Shown piece by piece: positions 42,851 through 51,551 of a stretch of 64,000 nucleotides of DNA (its first letter is position 1; every line of letters starts with the position of its first letter). The notes under the pieces were generated by a model that saw only the letters and a program-made list of their open reading frames with translations, searched no databases and was not told where the DNA came from. A program made the position numbers and the translations under genes. This stretch comes from Candidatus Endomicrobium neocapritermitis (GTDB taxonomy: Bacteria > Elusimicrobiota > Endomicrobiia > Endomicrobiales > Endomicrobiaceae), in assembly GCA_009778325.1 (NCBI GenBank), contig WRJZ01000054.1, positions 1 through 64,000 on the forward strand. The letters are read 5' to 3'.

Positions 42851-44211
42851 ATAAGATTTTGATTTTATTTTTAATCGCTTGGCTGCCGTTAACGGTATTT
42901 GCGCAAACCGATTCGCTCACTGTAGGCGCGGCAGTTGAACACGCGCTGAAAAATAATCCATCTATTACCGCGGCGCAAAAAAATCTTGAAAGCGCTTCGC
43001 ACAGCGCCAATGCCGCGAAAGGGCATTATCTTCCGCGCGTGGATTTAACGGCTCTGGGCGTTAAGATAAACGATCCTATATATCTTAACTTAAACGATAT
43101 ACGTTCCGCCGTGATAGGCGCAGGCGTTATTGCCGGAGGAAATCAGTCGGTTTTGGAGCAGTCTATCCCGTCTTTTGAAAAAAAGATTCTTGACGACACT
43201 TTTGTCCGACTTATGGCAACTTTTACGCAGCCGATTTTTACCGGATTTAAAATTTCCGCAAACGCGCAAGTCAAAAAACTTGAAAAAAATATCGGGGAAA
43301 TAAATTTAAAAAATACAAAGAATTCCGTAATAACATCCGTAATAGAAGATTATTACCGGGTTAAGCTTGCCGGCGAAATTATCGAAATACGAAAAGACCT
43401 GCGGGAAAACATGGAAAATCATACCGCAAACGCTAAAAAACTTTTTGACAACGGGCTAATTTCAAAGGCAAATCTTTTAAGGGCGGAAGTCGCTTTAGCA
43501 GAAGCAAAAAAAGACTATCAAAAAGCTTTAACGGATAAAGAGCTCGCGGCCATTCTTTTGAACAATACCGTAGGAATAAAAACCGAACATTTTGAGCTTT
43601 CTACTCCCATGGAAATGCTTCCGGGAGAAAGAGACGCGGATTTTTACGTTTCAAAAGCGCTTGAAAACAACACTTCCCTGAAACTTTTAAACAGCAAAAA
43701 ACTCATGCTTAAACAAAAGCATAAGGCTGCTTTCGGAAATATGCTTCCTGCTATAGCGGCAGTCGGAGAATATCAAATTCTGCAGGACAAACTTACGATG
43801 GTTGAACCGGAATGGGCTTTGGGTCTAACGGCTACTTTAAACGTTTTCGGCGGCGGTTCAAACATTAATGAAATCAGGGCCGCGAAAGCTGAAATAGCGG
43901 CGATTGAAGCCCAAATTGATGACGTCCGCAGCCTGATATATACAGCCGTAAGAAAATTATATCATCAATGCGCGACGGCAAAAAGAGATTATGAAACGCT
44001 GGAAACAAACAAAAATCTTGCCCAAGAAAATCTTAAACTTTTCCGCGCTTCTTTTAAAGAAGGCCTCGCGACTTCATTGGAAGTTGTTGACGCGGAACTT
44101 GCGCTTGCAAAAATAAAAATAGACCGGTCAAAAGCGGTATTCGACTATAATTCCGCTTATGCAAATTTGTTGAATATTTGCGCAATATCAGACACAATAA
44201 AAATAGAGTGA
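42847..44211 (+). CDS. TolC-family outer-membrane efflux channel
   Basis: A 454-residue outer-membrane factor with signal peptide (1-19, TVFAQT) and long heptad-rich helices typical of the TolC tunnel (repeats near 28-60, 170-240 and 330-440). It pairs with the membrane fusion protein and two permeases downstream to form a trans-envelope exporter. Its last codons (after IKIE) run directly into a fold-back repeat that supplies the TGA stop. Confidence 0.92.
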   Translation: MNKILILFLIAWLPLTVFAQTDSLTVGAAVEHALKNNPSITAAQKNLESASHSANAAKGHYLPRVDLTALGVKINDPIYLNLNDIRSAVIGAGVIAGGNQSVLEQSIPSFEKKILDDTFVRLMATFTQPIFTGFKISANAQVKKLEKNIGEINLKNTKNSVITSVIEDYYRVKLAGEIIEIRKDLRENMENHTANAKKLFDNGLISKANLLRAEVALAEAKKDYQKALTDKELAAILLNNTVGIKTEHFELSTPMEMLPGERDADFYVSKALENNTSLKLLNSKKLMLKQKHKAAFGNMLPAIAAVGEYQILQDKLTMVEPEWALGLTATLNVFGGGSNINEIRAAKAEIAAIEAQIDDVRSLIYTAVRKLYHQCATAKRDYETLETNKNLAQENLKLFRASFKEGLATSLEVVDAELALAKIKIDRSKAVFDYNSAYANLLNICAISDTIKIE

Positions 44212-44313
44212 AGATTGAAGAGTGGAGAGTGAAGATAATGAGCGCTACGCGCGAATATTTAGTGTCGTTGCAGTATCTCAACTCTTCAATTTTCACTCTC
44301 CACTCTGCCGTTA
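44206..44313. repeat. Fold-back element, arm word 'gagtgaa/gagtgga'
   Basis: Left arm GAGTGAAGATTGAAGAGTGG... and right arm CAACTCTTCAATTTTCACTC... are complementary. The border CTCTGCCGTTA lies just before the ribosome-binding site AAAAAAGGGG of the next gene. Confidence 0.8.
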
Positions 44314-44329
44314 AAAAAGGGGATAACAA

Positions 44330-45127
44330 ATGAAAACCTTCAAACTTTTTATTCTTGCCGCGATAACCGCGGTTCTTTTCGGATGTTCGCCGGATAAAAA
44401 AATCATTGTCGGCGAAGTTGACGCTTCGGAAATAGACGTCGGAGTAAAAGTGCCGGGAAGAATAGCGGAGATATTCGTCACCGAAGGCGAGACCGTAAAA
44501 AAAGGACAGATTCTCGGCAGGCTTGAAGGCAAAGAGCTTGACGCCAAACTCAAAACCGTTAATGCCGCGCTCAAAGAAGCGCAGGAGCAGCTTGTCCTTG
44601 CCGAAAAAACTTATATAAGAATAAAAAACTTGTATGAAACGGACGTTGTTCCCAAACAGCAGCTTGACGAAGCCGATTTCAAATATAACGCGGCTCAGCA
44701 GAAAGTTCAGGCTGTTAAAGGGCAGAGAGATGAAGTAACGGCATATTATGATGAACTTACCGTCACGGCTCCGATAGACGGTGAAATCGTACAGATAATT
44801 TCAAATCCCGGCGAACTTGTCGCCGTCGGATATCCGATTCTCACAATTTTAAATTCCGACGATATGTGGGCGGTTTTTAATATCCGCGAAGATAATCTGA
44901 AGAATATACGCAAAGGCAATTCTTATGAAGTATTTTTTCCGGCTTTAGATAAAAAGTTCGGCATGGAAGTGACATATATTTCAGCCATGGGAACTTTTGC
45001 CTCATGGAAACCTACGGCGCAGCAGGGCAATTATGATTTAAAAACTTTTGAAGTCAGGCTTAAGAGCAAAGAGAAAATTGAAAATTTAAGACCGGGGATG
45101 ACGGCGGTGATAAGAGGCGGAAGTTGA
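44330..45127 (+). CDS. HlyD/EmrA-type membrane fusion lipoprotein
   Basis: A 265-residue periplasmic adaptor. A lipoprotein signal (LFGCSP, Cys20) anchors it; a biotinyl-lipoyl-like half (VGVKVPGRIAEIFVTEGETV) flanks a coiled-coil hairpin (about 78-138), and a beta-barrel with VTAPIDGEIVQIISNPGELV follows. It bridges the inner-membrane permeases and the TolC-like channel. The last residues RGGS and the stop are encoded by the border of the next fold-back repeat (GGCGGAAGTTGA). Confidence 0.91.
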   Translation: MKTFKLFILAAITAVLFGCSPDKKIIVGEVDASEIDVGVKVPGRIAEIFVTEGETVKKGQILGRLEGKELDAKLKTVNAALKEAQEQLVLAEKTYIRIKNLYETDVVPKQQLDEADFKYNAAQQKVQAVKGQRDEVTAYYDELTVTAPIDGEIVQIISNPGELVAVGYPILTILNSDDMWAVFNIREDNLKNIRKGNSYEVFFPALDKKFGMEVTYISAMGTFASWKPTAQQGNYDLKTFEVRLKSKEKIENLRPGMTAVIRGGS

Positions 45128-45226
45128 GAAGCTGGGAAGTTGGGAAGCTGAGCAACAGCAACAACTTAAACGACCACAGCCCCTCTCAGCATCCCAGCTT
45201 CTCAGCTCTCTCAGCTTCTAATTTAA
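45115..45226. repeat. Fold-back element, arm word 'gaagctg/gggaagtt'
   Basis: Left arm GGCGGAAGTTGAGAAGCTGG... and right arm CTCAGCATCCCAGCTTCTCA... surround the core CAACTTAAACGACCACAGCC. The right end AGCTTCTAATTT joins the permease start region. Same core as 11014-11032 and, inverted, 10236-10250. Confidence 0.82.
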
Positions 45227-45228
45227 CT

Positions 45229-46392
45229 ATGAAAGCAATCTGGAATATAATCATCAGAGAATTTAAAATAATATTTTCAAGCAGGCTTTACATACTGGCG
45301 CTGCTTATATTTCCTATTGCCGATTGTCTTTTTCTCGGAGGGATTTACAGCGCGGGGTTTCTTGAAAAGCTGCCGGTTGCCGTAATAGACCATGATAACA
45401 GTAAAATTTCCAGAAATATAATAAGGTTTTTTAATGCCTCGCCAGGCATGGAAGTTAAGTACAGAATTTCTAATACGGAAGAGCTTCGGGATCTGTTTGC
45501 ACGCCAAAAAGCCGTTTTAGGGCTTTATATTCCCACAAATACTCAAAAAAATATAAAAAGACAAAAAACTCACGATATAACGGTTTTTATAAACTCTTCG
45601 AACTATATTGCCGCAAGCATAGCGGATATTGACGCCAATACCATTATCGCGACCGTCAGCGGCGGCATAAAATACAAAACTCTTAACAAAAAAGGCTTTT
45701 CTTCAAAACAGGCAAAAGAACTTCTTATGCCTGTAAAAAACGATACGGCAAAACTTTTTAATCCGGCGTTAAACTATAATATTTTCCTGACGCCCGGACT
45801 GTGGATGTCAGTCATACAGCAGCTTCTGATTCTAGCGGGGATACTTGCGATTTCAACGGAGTTTGATTTAAAAACAATCCGAGCAATGCTGCGCTCGGGC
45901 GGCGCAAGCGTACTTAAGGCAATGTCGGGCAAATTAATATTTTATACTTTTTTCGCTTACGTTCATTTTGAAATATTATATAGAGTTCTTTTCCCTCTTT
46001 TCGCAATACCGATTGCCGGTTCGACATCCGCGGTTATAGTTTTAAGCATGTGTTTTGCCTTTGCCGCAATCAGTCTGGGGATGCTTTTATCTTCCGTTTT
46101 AAGAACAAGAGCAAACGCTTTAAGAGGCTGCCTTATAATTGCGGCTCCGGCATTTTTATTGTCAGGATACACATGGCCTTTAGAACAAATGCCGGTTTTT
46201 TTAAGAGTATTTTCAGAAACGATACCGCTTACTCCTTTTCTTGCGGGATTTCGTAAAATTTACATGTACGGGCTCGGAACGGAGTTCATATTAACATACG
46301 CGAAACAGCTTGTAATATCCGGCGTTATATTCTTTTCGCTTGCCTATGTTTTCACTTTTATGAGAATAAAAAAACAGGAGGCGAAAAAATGA
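45229..46392 (+). CDS. ABC-2 type transporter permease (YbhS/YhiI-type)
   Basis: A 387-residue inner-membrane protein. The open frame reaches back to 45124, but its first 35 codons are translated repeat; the ATG at 45229 (MKAIWNIIIREFKIIF) is the family start. One N-terminal helix, a large extracytoplasmic domain, then five C-terminal helices (about 200-385) as in ABC2_membrane_3 proteins. No ATPase gene is found in the operon. It overlaps the next permease by ATGA. Confidence 0.9.
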   Translation: MKAIWNIIIREFKIIFSSRLYILALLIFPIADCLFLGGIYSAGFLEKLPVAVIDHDNSKISRNIIRFFNASPGMEVKYRISNTEELRDLFARQKAVLGLYIPTNTQKNIKRQKTHDITVFINSSNYIAASIADIDANTIIATVSGGIKYKTLNKKGFSSKQAKELLMPVKNDTAKLFNPALNYNIFLTPGLWMSVIQQLLILAGILAISTEFDLKTIRAMLRSGGASVLKAMSGKLIFYTFFAYVHFEILYRVLFPLFAIPIAGSTSAVIVLSMCFAFAAISLGMLLSSVLRTRANALRGCLIIAAPAFLLSGYTWPLEQMPVFLRVFSETIPLTPFLAGFRKIYMYGLGTEFILTYAKQLVISGVIFFSLAYVFTFMRIKKQEAKK

Positions 46393-47537
46393 ATTTCAAG
46401 CCTCTTAAAAACGTAATAATAAGAGAAATAAAATATTTCCTGAAATCGCCTGACCTGTTGCTTGTATGCGTAGGAGCTCCCGTATTATTCGCTCTTTTAT
46501 TTTCGGTTCTTTACCATAACAAGAGAGCCTCGGATATTAATATAGGAATCGTAAATACGGACAACTCCTCAATGTCGCGTAAGCTTGTGAGAGATTTTGA
46601 CGCTTCTGCTGAGCTGAAAGTTGCCGCGCGTCCGCTTTCGGCGCATGAAGCGTATGAAGATATTTTCCATAAAGGCTCCGGAGGGTTTTACTTTATTCCC
46701 AAAAATTTCAGCGCGGACTTAAAAAAAGGAAAAAGCACTTTTGCTTTTAATGCCGCCGATTCAAGCAGTTTCATAATATCCGGCAATGTTTTGAAAAAAT
46801 TTTCCGCGGTTTCAGCTTCATTTTCGCAAGAACAGTTCACAAAACTTCTTGTGGATAAAGGGTATTCATACAAAGCCGCGAAAGCGTCTTTTAACCCTAT
46901 AAAAATTGACGCGCGCTATTTATTTAATGCCGGAATGAATTATTCGGACTTTTTAATCCCCGGTCTTTTATTTGCGGTGCTGCAGCAGATACTTCTTGTT
47001 GCAATATGCACCGCGTTTATAAGCGATAAAGAGAAAAAAAGAAAAAAAACTCTGCTGAAGATTTCCGGCGGCAGTTTTGCCGTGATATTTTTCGGAAAAA
47101 CCGCTCCGTATGCATTGACGGCCGTCTTATTGGCTGCGGTTTATGCTTTAACGGCTTTTCCGGCAAACGGCATTTTTATAGGCTCTTTTGCCGGATACTT
47201 CATTCTGTCAGCGGCTTTCATAATCGCGGTTTCATCTTTCGGCGTTTTTATATCTTCTTTTTTCAGATCGCAGGAAATGGCAATGGCGGTTTTGATGTTT
47301 TATGCCATGCCCGCGGTGCTGTTGTCGGGTTTCGCGTGGCCGCATCACGCTTTGCATCCCGTTTTGAAAACCGTTTCTTATCTTTTCCCTTCAACCTACT
47401 CTTTAAATGAACTAAGACTTTTCATTTTAGGGGATATTCCCGTAAAATACGCAATAATGCCTTCAATATCGCTGATAATTTTTGCCGCCGTATTCTTTGT
47501 GTTTTCTTATTTTATTTACAAAAAATCTCTTAAGTAA
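46389..47537 (+). CDS. ABC-2 type transporter permease, second subunit
   Basis: A 382-residue paralogue-like partner of the preceding permease with the same layout: N-terminal helix (about 22-42), periplasmic domain (about 45-170, NIGIVNTDNSSMSRKLVRDF) and five C-terminal helices. The two form a probable heterodimer with the HlyD-like adaptor and TolC-like channel. An ATPase partner is not encoded nearby. Substrate unknown. Confidence 0.9.
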   Translation: MNFKPLKNVIIREIKYFLKSPDLLLVCVGAPVLFALLFSVLYHNKRASDINIGIVNTDNSSMSRKLVRDFDASAELKVAARPLSAHEAYEDIFHKGSGGFYFIPKNFSADLKKGKSTFAFNAADSSSFIISGNVLKKFSAVSASFSQEQFTKLLVDKGYSYKAAKASFNPIKIDARYLFNAGMNYSDFLIPGLLFAVLQQILLVAICTAFISDKEKKRKKTLLKISGGSFAVIFFGKTAPYALTAVLLAAVYALTAFPANGIFIGSFAGYFILSAAFIIAVSSFGVFISSFFRSQEMAMAVLMFYAMPAVLLSGFAWPHHALHPVLKTVSYLFPSTYSLNELRLFILGDIPVKYAIMPSISLIIFAAVFFVFSYFIYKKSLK

Positions 47538-47657
47538 ATAAGAGACCGTAAAACTGCAAAAAAAATCCTCAAATTTTTCACATATTTTGTTTGATTTTAC
47601 ATCCCTTCTGTTATAGACTATTTATGAATAGTTAAAGCCGACAGAAGAGGATTTAAC

Positions 47658-50600
47658 ATGGAAAAACTAATAAAATTTATTATTTTATTCACTCTTGCCG
47701 CCATTCCGTTCCGGCAGATGTTTGCGGCAACAGACTACGCAAGCTTAAACAGCGAAATAAACGCCTCTTCTGCAAATCCCGCGTCAAATAACATATTTCT
47801 TTCCACGCACACAATAACTCTGGGCGGCAGCATTGCTTTGATTTCAGACAAAACAATAAATTTTATAGCCGGAATAACAATTATTGACGGCGCCGGACAG
47901 TATAACGGATTTACGGCGTCCGCAGGTTCAAATATTTCTTTCACGGGCATAAACTTCCAAAATGCCAAAAATACGGCTGACGGAGCGTTTTTAAATCTTA
48001 ACGCGTCGACAGCGTCTTTCAATGATTCTGTGGCTTTCACAAACGGGAATGCGGTAATCGGCGGAGCTATGGCAATCAGAAACTCTTTTGTGCATTTTTC
48101 ATCAGACGCGCTTTTCGGCTCAAATTTTGCGGTAAATCTCGGAGGAGGGTTTTATTCGGAAAATTCCGTTTTCGAATTTGACGGCAATGCCGAATTTAAC
48201 GCAAACAAGTCCGAATATATGGGCGGAGGATTTTACGCGGACGCCGGCTCTGTCATATCTTTTAACGCAGACGCGTCATTTAAGAACAATTTTGCCGAAT
48301 ATAATAACGGCGCCGGATTCTACGCGCGCAGGTCAACAATAACCTTTAATTCCGCGTCGTTTGAAAACAATATTTCTTACGATATAGGCGGCGGATTTTA
48401 TTCTTCAATGTCAAATATCATTTTTGCAGGCAGCGTAACTTTCACGGCAAACAGCGCGAAAAATTCAGGCGGCGGAGCGGACATAACCAACAATTCGAAT
48501 GCAATATTTGAAGGAAATGTTTCTTTTTCGTCTAATACGGCAGACAACGGCGCAGCGCTTATGGTATATGAATCTGCCGTAAGTTTTCAGGAAACTGCGG
48601 AATTTAAAAACAATTCGGCCGCAATCGGCGGAGGCGCGGTTTACATAAATGCCGGAACCATGAATTTGAGCGATGCTGTTTTTGACGGCAACACCGCCGG
48701 AACAGCCGGAGGCGCGGTTTATATTGTCGGAGTTTCCACTTCGCTGCAGGGACGTCTTACCGTTAATACAAGCAGCCAAACTGTTTTCAAAAACAACAAA
48801 GCCGGCGGCAAATCCAACGCTTTATATCTTAGCAGTTACAGTTTGGTTGAGTTTAACACCGCTTCGGGAGCTGCGGTTGAAATGTATGATTCAATAACCG
48901 GAAGCGGAAACAATTCAAATCTTACTGTATCCGGCAACGGAGCATTTAATTTTTACGGTAATCTTGATATAGTTGATATAAATCTTTTAAGCGGAAGCTC
49001 TTTTAATTTAAAAAGCGGCGGGAAAATAAATGCGGGAATACTTTCAATCGGAAACGGCGCGAGATTCGACTCCGTAAACAATACTGCCGACACGATAAAG
49101 GTTTCGTCTCTTAACATTGACGGAACTCTGGCAATGGAAATTCATGCGGCTTTGAATACAAGCGACCGGATAATATCTTCCGGAAATGTCAACATTGGCG
49201 CTTCAAGCATATTGGAAATAACAACCGACATATCCGATCCCGCAACTTTCAGAAAAAAGACATATAAACTGATAAACGCGCAGCAGAATATTAACGGCGC
49301 GTTCGCAAGCGTTTGGGTAACAACGCCTTCTTTTACGAATTCGCCTGAAATAGGATACGGCACCGTATTCGATAAATGGATAACGCTGACCCTGGTCGGA
49401 GACAGCCTGACAACCGGTTTTTCTTCGCTTTCAGGGCTTTCGTTCAACCAGAAACAGACGGCAAAAACATATGACGCGCTTTCAGCCTCAAGCAGCGGCG
49501 ACTTAGACGCAATTATTTCGGTTATTGAAGGCCTGGATGAAAACGGACAGAAAAAAGCGCTCGCGCAGGCTTCGGGATATTTTCTTGCGAACGTAATCAG
49601 AAGCGTTGGCGTTGACTTTGAAAACAATGAAATTTACGACAGAATAAAAAATCACTGCATATACCGGCAAACAGAGAGCGCCGTTTGGGCGCAGTTAAGA
49701 GGCGCTGCCACGACTTATTCGAAAGACGGCAACTCTTTAAACGATTTCAACGACGCTTCAAACGGCGTTATGATAGGGTTTGACAAATTTGTTGAAAACA
49801 ACGATATGCTGATGTTCGGAGTTTACGGCAAATATAACACTCATGATATCAAGCAGGGTTCAAACAGGGCCGACATAACGGACAAGGGGTTGGGCGTTTA
49901 CGGCGGGCTTATACATAAAGAATGGGAAATTAAATCTTTAATATTCGGAAGTTATAACAGCTACAGCACGAAGAGAAGCATTGCTTTTGCCGACAGAAAC
50001 ACAAATGCGGATTTTGACGGCACAACATTCGGCATTGACGTCGAAGGAGCCATGAAGTTTGAAGTTGATCAATATACAAACATAAGGCCTTATGCCGGAC
50101 TTGAAGCCAAAAACACGCATTACAACGGATTTAAAGAAAAAGGAGCTGAAAGCCTCAGCCTTAAAGTTTCCGAAGATTCTTACGCGCGTTCGGCAATAAG
50201 AACCGGAGCCGGAGCGGTATACGATGATAATTTATTCAGCTGGTATATAAACGGAGAGTTAAAATATCTTCTCACCGGAGTATACCCTGAAATTGAAAGC
50301 ATTTTTGAAGGAAGCGATTTAATATTTAAAAGCAGAGGAGCCGAAGAAGGAAGACTAATTTTCGGAGCAATTGCCGGCGCCTCGGTAAGAATAATAAAAG
50401 AATTGAAGATTTTTGTTAACGGAAGCATTTACAGAGCCGAGCATTTCCAAAATCTTTACGGAAACATAGGTTTAAGATGGAATTTCTGCAGCCATACCGG
50501 AGAAAGAAAACCGCCTAAATCCAAACCGGAAAGAGTCAACAGTTCGGATTTTTTGTCGCCTGATAATGCTGAACCGATAGAAACAGACGCCGTAATAACC

Positions 50601-51164
50601 GAAGAAGCGCCGTTGACATCCGATGAATTTGACGCGGCCGGTTTTTTGCTCAACGCGCAGCAGCAGCCTGCGCAGGAAGACGAATTTGACGCCGCGGAAT
50701 TTTTGCGTAACGCGTCCCAACAGCCGGAACCCGCCGAAGAACCCGTAAAAGAAATAAATATGGACGATGCCGCGGTTGTTGAAGAGCAGCAAAAAGAAGC
50801 GGCATTGAGAAGAAGCAAACCCGTGCTTAAATCTTTCAGCCTTAATATGGCAAACTTTGACACGGGAAAAGCCGTTCTGACGGAAAAAGCAAAAGAAAAT
50901 ATCAGGCTTCAGGCTGAAGAAATTAAAAAATTCGATTTTACAAAAATAACAATCGAAGGGCACTCGGATTCAACAGGCAGCGCCGAGCTGAATAAGAGTC
51001 TGTCAAGAGAAAGAGCCAGAGCCGTATTTGACGTTTTTGCAGAGGCGGGCATTCCCGCAAGAAAGATGTCCTATATAGGTTTTTCATCGCTGCTTCCCGC
51101 CGCTTCAAACGCAACGATAGAAGGAAGAGCAGCAAACAGAAGAGTGGAAATATTCGTGGAATAA
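47658..51164 (+). CDS. Pmp-like autotransporter with C-terminal OmpA domain, paralogue
   Basis: A 1,168-residue protein with the same design as 36938-40711: signal peptide (1-23, RQMFA), beta-helix passenger of GGGFYSENS/F.NNSA repeats (about 60-420), autotransporter barrel (about 675-930, VWAQLRGAATTYSKDGN onward), a longer acidic linker with a duplicated DEFDAAxFLxNAxQQP unit (near 990-1030), and an OmpA domain (about 1055-1168). AGAGGA precedes the ATG. The OmpA-coding DNA is nearly identical to that of its paralogue while passengers differ. A 274-bp structured element begins directly after the stop codon. Confidence 0.88.
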   Translation: MEKLIKFIILFTLAAIPFRQMFAATDYASLNSEINASSANPASNNIFLSTHTITLGGSIALISDKTINFIAGITIIDGAGQYNGFTASAGSNISFTGINFQNAKNTADGAFLNLNASTASFNDSVAFTNGNAVIGGAMAIRNSFVHFSSDALFGSNFAVNLGGGFYSENSVFEFDGNAEFNANKSEYMGGGFYADAGSVISFNADASFKNNFAEYNNGAGFYARRSTITFNSASFENNISYDIGGGFYSSMSNIIFAGSVTFTANSAKNSGGGADITNNSNAIFEGNVSFSSNTADNGAALMVYESAVSFQETAEFKNNSAAIGGGAVYINAGTMNLSDAVFDGNTAGTAGGAVYIVGVSTSLQGRLTVNTSSQTVFKNNKAGGKSNALYLSSYSLVEFNTASGAAVEMYDSITGSGNNSNLTVSGNGAFNFYGNLDIVDINLLSGSSFNLKSGGKINAGILSIGNGARFDSVNNTADTIKVSSLNIDGTLAMEIHAALNTSDRIISSGNVNIGASSILEITTDISDPATFRKKTYKLINAQQNINGAFASVWVTTPSFTNSPEIGYGTVFDKWITLTLVGDSLTTGFSSLSGLSFNQKQTAKTYDALSASSSGDLDAIISVIEGLDENGQKKALAQASGYFLANVIRSVGVDFENNEIYDRIKNHCIYRQTESAVWAQLRGAATTYSKDGNSLNDFNDASNGVMIGFDKFVENNDMLMFGVYGKYNTHDIKQGSNRADITDKGLGVYGGLIHKEWEIKSLIFGSYNSYSTKRSIAFADRNTNADFDGTTFGIDVEGAMKFEVDQYTNIRPYAGLEAKNTHYNGFKEKGAESLSLKVSEDSYARSAIRTGAGAVYDDNLFSWYINGELKYLLTGVYPEIESIFEGSDLIFKSRGAEEGRLIFGAIAGASVRIIKELKIFVNGSIYRAEHFQNLYGNIGLRWNFCSHTGERKPPKSKPERVNSSDFLSPDNAEPIETDAVITEEAPLTSDEFDAAGFLLNAQQQPAQEDEFDAAEFLRNASQQPEPAEEPVKEINMDDAAVVEEQQKEAALRRSKPVLKSFSLNMANFDTGKAVLTEKAKENIRLQAEEIKKFDFTKITIEGHSDSTGSAELNKSLSRERARAVFDVFAEAGIPARKMSYIGFSSLLPAASNATIEGRAANRRVEIFVE

Positions 51165-51438
51165 TTAGAGTGTGTTCACACATATTACGCACATGCGTTT
51201 GGTCAAAACAAGTCCAAATGCTAGGCGCGGCGACGAAGCAATAGCGAGACTATTGATAGGAGCCGCAACACCGCAGTTGGGCTTGTTTTGGCCAAACCCG
51301 AAGGGCTGCGGCAGCTTTTTGGTAAATTTTGCTTTTTTTGCTTCGCAGATACGTCCGTGTATCTTTGGCGCAAAAAAAGTAAAATTTCCTCAAAAATCCT
51401 AGCAGCGCATGTGCGTAATATGTGTGAACACACTCTAA
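51165..51438. repeat. 274-bp multi-hairpin palindromic element
   Basis: The terminal arms, TTAGAGTGTGTTCACACATA... (51165-51197) and its complement ...TGTGAACACACTCTAA (51406-51438), are 33 nt and perfect by eye. Inside are two further arm pairs: TTTGGTCAAAACAAGTCC with GGGCTTGTTTTGGCCAAA, and GGTAAATTTTGCTTTTTTTG with its complement ending AAAATTTCC. Small hairpins such as AATAGCGAGACTATT lie inside these. No protein is credible within it. The branched fold suggests a structured RNA or a miniature mobile element. Confidence 0.82.
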
Positions 51439-51551
51439 AGGCGATGCAGGGATGCAGGGTAAAGTCAATAAAAAAAACCACCGATAACATTTAATCTTTA
51501 TCGGTGGTTTTTCGCTGTTACTACGCATCCGTGTCTCTAAGCTTTTATGCA
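51439..51551. repeat. Fold-back element with 'gatgcaggg' words and an internal terminator
   Basis: GGCGATGCAGGGATGCAGGG on the left and CTGTTACTACGCATCCGTGT on the right are decayed complementary arms around the intrinsic terminator at 51473-51512. Confidence 0.65.
51473..51512. terminator. Bidirectional intrinsic terminator
   Basis: AAAAACCACCGATAA and TTATCGGTGGTTTTT form a 15-bp perfect stem with a 10-nt loop, with A- and T-runs on both sides. It separates the convergent Pmp/OmpA and AsmA-like genes. Confidence 0.9.

Noticed and set aside
45124-45228. N-terminal extension of the first efflux permease
   Set aside because: These 35 codons are translated repeat sequence; the family start MKAIW is at 45229.
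51172-51402. Open frame inside the 274-bp element as a gene
   Set aside because: It starts with GTG inside the terminal arm, has no ribosome-binding site, and its translation follows the inverted-repeat structure.
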